The notes below the pieces were generated by a model that did not search any database, was not told the DNA's origin, and saw only the letters and a program-made list of their open reading frames with translations. The position numbers and the translations under genes are program-made. 5,171 bases of DNA from Elusimicrobiota bacterium (lineage in GTDB: Bacteria > Elusimicrobiota > Elusimicrobia > UBA1565 > UBA9628), in NCBI GenBank assembly GCA_028871595.1, contig JAGWMT010000241.1, positions 1 to 5,171 of the forward strand, in the 5' to 3' direction. Below, one piece after another: positions 1 through 4,277 of this stretch (positions within the stretch are counted from its first letter, which is position 1; each line of letters starts with the position of its first letter).

Positions 1-753
1 AACCACTGGGAGAACGTGGTGTTCACCGATGACGCGGACCGCCTGGCCTTCTACAAGACCTATCACGCCTGGATACTGCGCCGCTCGCGGCCGTACTCTC
101 CGAGGCTCCTTCCGCAGGATCCGGTGATGGACCCGAAGGATCCGATCCCCCAGGACGCCAGCCGCGCCCTCCGCTTCAACGGCGTGCCGTTTCCCAAGGC
201 TTCCGGTTCGCCGAACGGAGGCACCGAGGACTGGCTCGTGAAGGCGGAGACTTTGGTCCGGAAATCCCTCGACATCCTGATGTTCAGCCCCTTCCCGTCG
301 CCGCGGATGGCGGCGGCGATCACCGATCTTCTCGCCAAAAAAATCCCGGTGCGCCTGATCGCCGACAAGGGGCAGGTGTCCATGGCCGGCAAGATTCTGG
401 AGCCGCTGCTCGGAAAAGGGCTCCAATTGAAGATCATCGAAGGACCCGACGTGGTGATCCATCACCTGCCTTGGAGCCGTTCCTCCAAAATGCATGAAAA
501 GGTGATGATCTTCGACGGCGGAACCGACGGCGCGCTGGCGAAAATGGGCGACTCCTTGAACATCAGTATGAACGCCCTCAACCACAATTTCGAGAACACC
601 GGTTTCTGGCAGGGCTACCACGCCGCGTTCATCCAGAAGCACTTCGACTCGCTCTGGGAGCTGGCGACGAAGGCCGATCGGGCTTTGATCGCCAAGCTGG
701 CCGCCGAATTCGCGGCCGGGCCCGCCGCCGCGAAGCCGACGCGGATCAATTAG
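1..753 (+). CDS. Phospholipase D-like (HKD) protein, C-terminal part; 5' end outside window
   Basis: The reading frame is open from the first base, and 250 residues are visible before TAG. The left edge (N-H-W-E-N-V-V-F-T-D-D) resembles the stretch that follows the first HKD motif in two-domain PLD proteins, so the first catalytic motif lies upstream. The second domain is complete. It carries H-x-K-x4-D at residues 165-172 (H165, K167, D172; bases 493-516), then the companion S-x-N-x-S region with Glu-Asn at about residues 184-199. PLD-superfamily enzymes cleave phosphodiester bonds through a covalent phospho-His intermediate formed between two HKD halves. Substrates include phospholipids, cardiolipin precursors and nucleic acids, and nothing here picks one. 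A Pro-rich insert (about residues 28-75) separates the domains. A GTG at base 16 could be misread as the start, but homology-like sequence precedes it. Localisation cannot be judged without the N-terminus. The TAG overlaps the convergent dioxygenase stop by 4 bases. Confidence 0.85.
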   Translation, partial: NHWENVVFTDDADRLAFYKTYHAWILRRSRPYSPRLLPQDPVMDPKDPIPQDASRALRFNGVPFPKASGSPNGGTEDWLVKAETLVRKSLDILMFSPFPSPRMAAAITDLLAKKIPVRLIADKGQVSMAGKILEPLLGKGLQLKIIEGPDVVIHHLPWSRSSKMHEKVMIFDGGTDGALAKMGDSLNISMNALNHNFENTGFWQGYHAAFIQKHFDSLWELATKADRALIAKLAAEFAAGPAAAKPTRIN

Positions 754-1508
754 ATCCGCCGGACGTCGCGGAAAGTCGCCACCAACACGTCCCGGTAGGC
801 GGGTCGGGACGGGTCGAGCGGCCGAACCGGCGTGACCCCATGCAGAACCCGGGCGTCGTCCACGATGGCCGCGTCCAACGGCTCGGTCAACGTGAAGCTT
901 CCCAGCGGACGGCCGGCGGGATCGTGCACGGTGGTGGTCCCGCTGGCCACGTTCTCCCGGCGCACCAGGAGGACCAGCACGCAGTCCACGCCGTCGCGAT
1001 GCACGCCCTCCGGCGTGGGCCTGCCGGGAACCCCGGGCTTGGCCTCGATTCGAAATTGGTGAAGTTCGATCTTCCACGCCGCCCCCGGACGGAGGCCGCC
1101 GAACAAACCGACGGCGAACCCGAGGAGGGCGCTCATCGTCGGTCCCGCGACGATGTCCGGTTCGACGGGTTCGTACCAGCGCGCGACGCCGCCGTTCAGC
1201 GCGTTGTACTCCCGGCTCTGATAATGGGGTTGACGCGGTTCCAGTCGCGGGACGCCCCCCGGATCGGCGGCCAGCACCGCGTGGCGGCGAAGCCGGTCGC
1301 GTCCGCCGTCGGCCATGTACTCGTCGCGGCGCAGGTCGTTCCAGCTGCCCGCGAAGCGCTCCCAGTCCGCCAACGCCCCGGGCGCGGCCTCGGTCAGCCA
1401 ACCCCGGATGACGTCCGCGCGGACGAAGGCAAAGCCGTCGCGACGCACGGACCGCTCCAACTCGGCGCGGGACGAGAAGTCCGGCTCTCCGCATGATGGA
1501 CCCTTCAC
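750..1508 (-). CDS. 2-oxoglutarate/Fe(II)-dependent dioxygenase, PF10014 (BsmA / isoleucine hydroxylase-like) family
   Basis: From GTG at 1508 the product is 252 aa, about the usual length for this family. The Fe(II) facial triad is visible as H170-x-D172 (in P-E-G-V-H-R-D-G-V-D) and H223 (in V-L-H-G-V-T-P), with R239 (R-D-V-L-V-A-T-F) as the likely 2-oxoglutarate anchor. Upstream family landmarks are also present: Y-M-A-D-G-G-R-D-R at about 64-72, Q-P-H-Y-Q-S at 93-98 and Y-N-A-L-N-G-G-V-A-R at 101-110. Characterised relatives hydroxylate or sulfoxidise free L-amino acids (L-isoleucine dioxygenase), and BsmA has been linked to biofilm and stress responses. The substrate here is unknown. No signal peptide is seen, so it is probably cytoplasmic. 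The frame stays open upstream to 1841, but that stretch is promoter and antisense to the next gene. An ATG at 1494 is out of frame, so GTG 1508 is the best start, although no Shine-Dalgarno precedes it. The gene is divergent from the exported protein and convergent with the PLD gene. Confidence 0.88.
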   Translation of the reverse strand: MKGPSCGEPDFSSRAELERSVRRDGFAFVRADVIRGWLTEAAPGALADWERFAGSWNDLRRDEYMADGGRDRLRRHAVLAADPGGVPRLEPRQPHYQSREYNALNGGVARWYEPVEPDIVAGPTMSALLGFAVGLFGGLRPGAAWKIELHQFRIEAKPGVPGRPTPEGVHRDGVDCVLVLLVRRENVASGTTTVHDPAGRPLGSFTLTEPLDAAIVDDARVLHGVTPVRPLDPSRPAYRDVLVATFRDVRRI

Positions 1509-1515
1509 GACGTCT

Positions 1516-1521
1516 ATTGTA
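1516..1521 (-). promoter_or_regulatory. Candidate -10 box (TACAAT) for the dioxygenase gene
   Basis: Read on the minus strand, TACAAT matches five of six bases of the sigma-70 -10 consensus. It ends seven bases before the GTG at 1508, so transcription would start at or next to the start codon. No good -35 hexamer is present at 16-18 bp spacing (the sequence there is G/C only), so this is weaker than the two plus-strand promoters. Confidence 0.4.
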
Positions 1522-1552
1522 GCTTGTCCGCCGAACCGGCGCGGCGGGGGTA

Positions 1553-1569
1553 AAAATCGGGCAAATTTT
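1553..1569. promoter_or_regulatory. A/T dyad AAAAT-N7-ATTTT between divergent promoters
   Basis: Perfect 5-bp arms (AAAAT at 1553-1557, ATTTT at 1565-1569) flank a seven-base C/G-rich loop. It is the most A/T-rich spot in a GC-rich window and lies between the two divergent start signals. It could be a protein-binding site shared by both genes or an UP-like element. Five-base A/T arms can arise by chance, so support is modest. Confidence 0.3.
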
Positions 1570-1581
1570 CGCCTCCGAGAC

Positions 1582-1610
1582 TGGACGAACACCCGTGTTC
1601 CGCTTATAAT
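1582..1610 (+). promoter_or_regulatory. Sigma-70-type promoter of the exported-protein gene
   Basis: TGGACG (1582-1587, four of six matches to TTGACA), a 17-bp spacer and a perfect TATAAT (1605-1610). The -10 box ends nine bases before the ATG at 1620, which predicts a transcript with almost no 5' leader (start near 1616-1618). No ribosome-binding site is visible. The spacer contains a perfect inverted repeat (1587-1600), so the promoter is probably regulated. Confidence 0.72.
1587..1600. promoter_or_regulatory. Operator candidate: inverted repeat GAACAC-CC-GTGTTC
   Basis: Six-base perfect arms are separated by CC. The repeat starts at the last base of the -35 box and fills most of the spacer before TATAAT, so a dimeric protein bound here would block RNA polymerase. 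It contains GAAC-N6-GTTC, which resembles the Gram-positive LexA box (GAAC-N4-GTTC) but has two extra central bases. It should not be called a LexA site on this evidence. Confidence 0.45.
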
Positions 1611-1619
1611 CCGGATATT

Positions 1620-2513
1620 ATGAAGATCACGATCCCTTCCGCTCCGCTCCTGTTCGCCGTCGCCGCCCTTCTGTCCGCCCCCGCATCCGAGGCCGCAAAA
1701 ACGCAGACAGCCGCGCCGGCCGGAGCGACTCAGCCGGCCTTTCCCCCCGTTCTCCCGGGGTGGGATTCCTGCAAGTGGAACGATCCCACGCATATGACCC
1801 CGAAATACATGGTCGGCCGCATCGTCTCCGGTTTTCCCCACACTCCGAACGGATTGAGATCCGCCCTCCCCGCGATTAATATTTTATATCCCGGGAGCGC
1901 CGTCACCCGCGATTATGGCGACAAGGTGGACATTCCCTGTGTCGGCGTGATCGACATGATCGTGAATTCAGGCGGCGCGGAATACCCCGACAGCGGCGAT
2001 TCGTGGTCCTGGCAGGTGGTTCAGGATAAGTGCGGCGCCTGCAAACCCAATCAATGCGAAGCCGTCTCGAAATCGGCGAAATGCGGTGCCGCCTCTCCCG
2101 GGGCCTCCGGCGGCAGCGCGAGCAACGGCGGCGGCTCCTCCGGCGGCGGAAGCCGATCGGGCGGCGGAAGCTCGTCGGGCGGCGGCGGCGGCCGTTCGCA
2201 CCCCGACCGCAGCGACGTGGTGGCCCAGGCGAAGGCCGATTTGGAGACGGCCGGGCACGACCTCACCGGAGCCTGCGGGGCGTTCGCCATCGTGCGGGTC
2301 GCCGCGTGGCGCATGCGCGACGAAGGCGCCGGCTTGCTGTCCAAGCCTTCCGGCAACAACTGCGAAGGCTACGCGACGGACATCATCGCGTATCCCGACG
2401 GCCGCATCTACGACGTGCTGGTCGGCGGCGGCGAGAGCAACGGTCCGGCCTGGCAAGACGACGGAACGGTCGACCCCGGGCGGTACACGACTCCGGAAGA
2501 CCCCGGCCTTTAA
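1620..2513 (+). CDS. Exported two-part protein with Gly/Ser linker, function unknown
   Basis: The product is 297 aa. The N-terminus looks like a Sec signal peptide: basic start, hydrophobic core at about residues 8-20, and a likely cleavage after A-S-E-A (about 25-26). It is followed by an Ala/Thr/Pro-rich stretch. The first part (about 45-155) has Cys at 51, 107, 138, 141, 146 and 155, including C-x2-C-x4-C, and Trp-rich W-S-W-Q at 129-132. Residues 158-192 are a Gly/Ser linker made partly of hexad repeats. The second part (about 195-297) has C219 and C248 around G-A-C-G-A-F and S-G-N-N-C-E-G-Y-A-T-D-I, then Y-P-D-G-R and W-Q-D-D-G-T-V-D-P. That pattern suggests a compact conserved domain, which I associate only loosely with uncharacterised bacterial and phage proteins. 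Even Cys numbers after export suggest disulfides. The ATG start is supported by the signal peptide beginning there. No membrane anchor follows, so it is probably periplasmic or secreted. Confidence 0.8.
   Translation: MKITIPSAPLLFAVAALLSAPASEAAKTQTAAPAGATQPAFPPVLPGWDSCKWNDPTHMTPKYMVGRIVSGFPHTPNGLRSALPAINILYPGSAVTRDYGDKVDIPCVGVIDMIVNSGGAEYPDSGDSWSWQVVQDKCGACKPNQCEAVSKSAKCGAASPGASGGSASNGGGSSGGGSRSGGGSSSGGGGGRSHPDRSDVVAQAKADLETAGHDLTGACGAFAIVRVAAWRMRDEGAGLLSKPSGNNCEGYATDIIAYPDGRIYDVLVGGGESNGPAWQDDGTVDPGRYTTPEDPGL
2139..2192 (+). repeat. Three imperfect 18-bp tandem units encoding Gly/Ser hexads
   Basis: Codons 174-191 of the exported protein form three hexads: S-G-G-G-S-R, S-G-G-G-S-S and S-G-G-G-G-G. 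The block G-G-C-G-G-C-G-G-A-A-G-C recurs exactly 18 bp apart (2142 and 2160). It keeps the reading frame and codes for a flexible linker, so copy-number change would alter linker length only. Confidence 0.75.
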
Positions 2514-2533
2514 CGCCCGCCCGGAGACGGCGG

Positions 2534-2562
2534 TTGAGAGCCCGTCCGCGATGCGGTAAGAT
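2534..2562 (+). promoter_or_regulatory. Sigma-70-type promoter of the nadC-birA operon
   Basis: TTGAGA (2534-2539, five of six matches), exactly 17 bp, then TAAGAT (2557-2562, TAnnnT core kept). The -10 box ends six bases before the ATG at 2569, so transcription should start on or beside the start codon (leaderless). There is no Shine-Dalgarno in the six intervening bases. The promoter lies inside the 55-bp gap after the exported-protein stop, so nadC need not depend on readthrough from it. Confidence 0.65.
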
Positions 2563-2568
2563 ACCGTC

Positions 2569-3408
2569 ATGAAACGGCTTCCCGCCGCGGCGTATCGGGC
2601 GTTGCTGCGCGCCGCGCTGCGCGAGGACCTGGGCCGACGCGGCGATCTGACGACGCGCCTGTTCGTTCCCGCGACGGCCCGCTTCACGGCGCGCGTGGTC
2701 AGCCGCGAGGCCGGGGTGATCTGCGGTCTGGACGTCGCCGCGGCCGCGTTCCGCGCCTGCGACCGCGGCGCGCGCGTGCGCGCCCTGGTCCGCGACGGAG
2801 CGAGGGTTCGGCCCGGGCAGGTCGTCATGACGGTCTCGGGCGGCAGGGGCCTGCTCACCGCCGAGCGGACGGCACTTAATTTCCTCCAGCGGCTGTCGGG
2901 CGTGGCGACCTTGACGCGCCGCTACGTGGACCGCGTCAAAGGCACTCGCGCTCGCATCCTCGATACGCGCAAGACCTTGCCGGGCTGGCGCGCGCTCGAC
3001 AAGTACGCCGTCACCTGCGGAGGCGGCGTCAACCTCCGGATGGGGCTCTACGACGCGGCCATGGTGAAGGACAACCACTACCTCGGCCGCCGCCTGGAGG
3101 AAGGCGCGCGGGAACTCCGCCGCCGCCATCCCGGAACGCCGCTCATCGTGGAGTGCGATTCCCCCGCCCAGGTGGCGCGCGCCCTGAGCTTGAAGCCGGA
3201 CGTGATCCTTCTGGACAATATGCCCCCCGCCGTCCTGCGCCGGGAGATCAAACGCCTGCGCGCCGCCGCGCCCCGGGTCAAGATCGAGATTTCCGGCGGA
3301 GTGAACTTGAACTCGGTCCGCGCCTTGGCGAAGCTGGGGCCGGACCGGATCTCCGTTGGGCGCCTGACCCACAGCGCTCCCGCTTTGGACCTGGGCCTGG
3401 ACCTCTGA
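2569..3408 (+). CDS. nadC: Nicotinate-nucleotide pyrophosphorylase (carboxylating), quinolinate phosphoribosyltransferase
   Basis: This cytoplasmic enzyme converts quinolinate and PRPP to nicotinate mononucleotide, CO2 and PPi in de novo NAD synthesis. At 279 aa it is full length for the family. Landmarks in order: R-E-D-L-G-x2-G-D-L-T-T at 18-29, A-E-R-T-A-L-N-F-L-Q-R-L-S-G at 98-111 (R100), D-T-R-K-T at 132-136 (R134, K135), K-Y-A-V-T-C-G-G-G-V-N at 145-155, K167 in V-K-D-N-H, E195 in V-E-C-D, L-L-D-N at 214-217 (D216), S-G-G-V at 242-245 and S-V-G-R-L-T-H-S-A at 262-270. One residue is odd: the active-site N-H-R reads N155-L156-R157, a His to Leu change (codon CTC at 3034-3036) in an otherwise intact site. 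The ATG start fits the expected N-terminus. birA follows three bases after the stop and in the same frame, so the two should be co-transcribed. No nadA or nadB is in the window. Confidence 0.95.
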   Translation: MKRLPAAAYRALLRAALREDLGRRGDLTTRLFVPATARFTARVVSREAGVICGLDVAAAAFRACDRGARVRALVRDGARVRPGQVVMTVSGGRGLLTAERTALNFLQRLSGVATLTRRYVDRVKGTRARILDTRKTLPGWRALDKYAVTCGGGVNLRMGLYDAAMVKDNHYLGRRLEEGARELRRRHPGTPLIVECDSPAQVARALSLKPDVILLDNMPPAVLRREIKRLRAAAPRVKIEISGGVNLNSVRALAKLGPDRISVGRLTHSAPALDLGLDL

Positions 3409-3411
3409 TCC

Positions 3412-3978
3412 GTGGCCGCCGCGCGATTCTCCGGCGTGCGCCGGCTCATCCGCCTGGAGGAATCCGATTCCACGCAGACCGTCGCCCGCCGCCTGGCCGC
3501 CCAGGACGCTCCGGACGGAACCTTGGTCTGGGCCTTGCGCCAAACCGCGGGCAAGGGCCGCATGGGACGGCGCTGGCGCTCGGCGCCGGGCGGACTTTAC
3601 GTCTCCTGGTTGATCCGCCCCGCGTTCTCCCCGTCGCGGCTGGCGGAATTCTCCCTGGCGTGCGGCGCGGCGGCGGCGGCGGCCCTGCGGGACGCCGCCG
3701 GAGTCACCACCGCGGTGAAACCCCCGAACGACGTGCTGGCGCTCAGCGCCGACGGAAAGTACCGCAAGGTGTGCGGGATCCTCTGCGAAGCGTCCGGGGA
3801 TTCCTCCCGCCTGCACTGGCTGGTGGTCGGCGTCGGAATCAACGTGGACAACGACCCTCCGCTCCGGCGCGCGACCAGCGTGAGGGCCCTGACCGGACGG
3901 ACCACCGGCCTGGAGCCGGTCCTGCGCGCCCTCATGAAGCGCCTGGCGCGCGCGCGCCGCGCCGGCGGCTTCGCCTAG
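3412..3978 (+). CDS. birA: Biotin--[acetyl-CoA-carboxylase] ligase, catalytic domain only (short)
   Basis: The enzyme activates biotin with ATP and transfers it to the target lysine of biotin carboxyl carrier protein, and so supports acetyl-CoA carboxylase. Motifs: E-S-D-S-T-Q at 17-22, G-K-G-R-M-G-R-R-W at 47-55 (biotinyl-AMP loop), G-G-L-Y-V-S-W at 60-66, K103 in K-P-P-N-D-V (usually K-W-P-N-D-V, so Trp to Pro at 104), K-V-C-G-I-L-C-E at 119-126 and G-V-G-I-N-V at 140-145. There is no N-terminal helix-turn-helix, so it is not a repressor of the E. coli type. At 188 aa it ends where the usual C-terminal SH3-like domain (about 45-50 aa) should begin, and the DNA beyond codes for DUF952 on the other strand. 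GTG at 3412 is the only sensible start; no Shine-Dalgarno is visible, so translation probably follows nadC by coupling. The nadC-birA order is common in bacteria. The stop overlaps the convergent DUF952 stop by 4 bases. Confidence 0.9.
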   Translation: MAAARFSGVRRLIRLEESDSTQTVARRLAAQDAPDGTLVWALRQTAGKGRMGRRWRSAPGGLYVSWLIRPAFSPSRLAEFSLACGAAAAAALRDAAGVTTAVKPPNDVLALSADGKYRKVCGILCEASGDSSRLHWLVVGVGINVDNDPPLRRATSVRALTGRTTGLEPVLRALMKRLARARRAGGFA

Positions 3979-4277
3979 GGCGGCGGCAGCTTCTTCGCGC
4001 TTCTCACGGCGGACGTCGACAGCGCGCCGTAGAGGTGCGGGAATAAATCCCCGCCGCGCGACTTTTCCCATTTCAGGGGTGCGGTCAACGCCGCCGGGTC
4101 GACGCTCAGGACGAGCAGGTCCGTCCGGCCCGTGTAATGCTTGGACGCGGTCTCGGCCAATTGCGCGGCGGTGGAAAAATGGAGGAAGCCGTCGCGGCGG
4201 TCGTGCTCCGAGCCCGCGAACTCCCCGGCCGCGCGGGCCGCGTCCCATTCGGCCTCCGAGACGATCCGGTAAATCAC
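3975..4277 (-). CDS. DUF952 family protein
   Basis: This is a 100-residue protein that matches the DUF952 (PF06108) pattern along its length: I-Y-R-I near the start, W11, G-F-L-H-F-S-T at 30-36 (family G-F-I-H-x-S), Q39, Y-x-G-R-x-D-L-L-V-L at 48-57, W-E at 70-71 and F-P-H-L-Y-G at 79-84. The family's biochemical role is not established. From memory, its fold has been grouped with ADP-ribosyltransferase-like proteins, which I cannot confirm here. There is no signal peptide or membrane segment, so it is probably cytoplasmic. The GTG start (4277-4275) overlaps the upstream TGA (4276-4274) as GTGA, and there is no Shine-Dalgarno, so translation is likely coupled to the DAHP synthase. The frame is open further upstream, but that part is antisense-frame shadow of the synthase gene. 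The length equals the family norm. Confidence 0.85.
   Translation of the reverse strand: MIYRIVSEAEWDAARAAGEFAGSEHDRRDGFLHFSTAAQLAETASKHYTGRTDLLVLSVDPAALTAPLKWEKSRGGDLFPHLYGALSTSAVRSAKKLPPP

Noticed and set aside
337..343. Run of seven A in the PLD gene as a programmed slippage site
   Set aside because: The conserved HKD motif continues in the same frame after the run, so no frameshift is needed to explain the protein.
1587..1600. Calling the palindrome a LexA box
   Set aside because: The Gram-positive LexA site has four bases between GAAC and GTTC and this one has six; no SOS gene is adjacent.
1509..1841. N-terminal extension of the dioxygenase frame up to 1841
   Set aside because: It would cross the divergent promoter and run antisense through the signal peptide of the exported protein; the extra residues are low-complexity and unlike the family, and GTG 1508 already gives the normal length.
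2517..2533. Hairpin CCGCC-N7-GGCGG after the exported-protein stop as a terminator
   Set aside because: The stem is only five base pairs, no T-run follows, and the nadC -35 box begins at the next base; such stems are common by chance in GC-rich DNA.
2546..2556. CCGC-GAT-GCGG dyad in the nadC promoter spacer as an NAD-responsive operator
   Set aside because: Four-base G/C arms are expected by chance here and do not match any NAD-regulator site I can recall; no regulator gene is nearby.
3972..3982. CGCC-TAG-GGCG dyad at the birA/DUF952 junction as a bidirectional terminator
   Set aside because: Four-base arms with a three-base loop and no T-run on either side are too weak.
3153..4046. Long plus-strand frame overlapping nadC and birA
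   Set aside because: Pro/Arg/Gly-rich shadow frame with no domain signature; the motifs of NadC and BirA are in the other frame.
2383..4248. Very long minus-strand open frame opposite nadC and birA
   Set aside because: Composition is Arg/Gly/Ala-rich with no recognisable motif, as expected for a GC-rich shadow frame; the plus strand there carries two clearly conserved enzymes.
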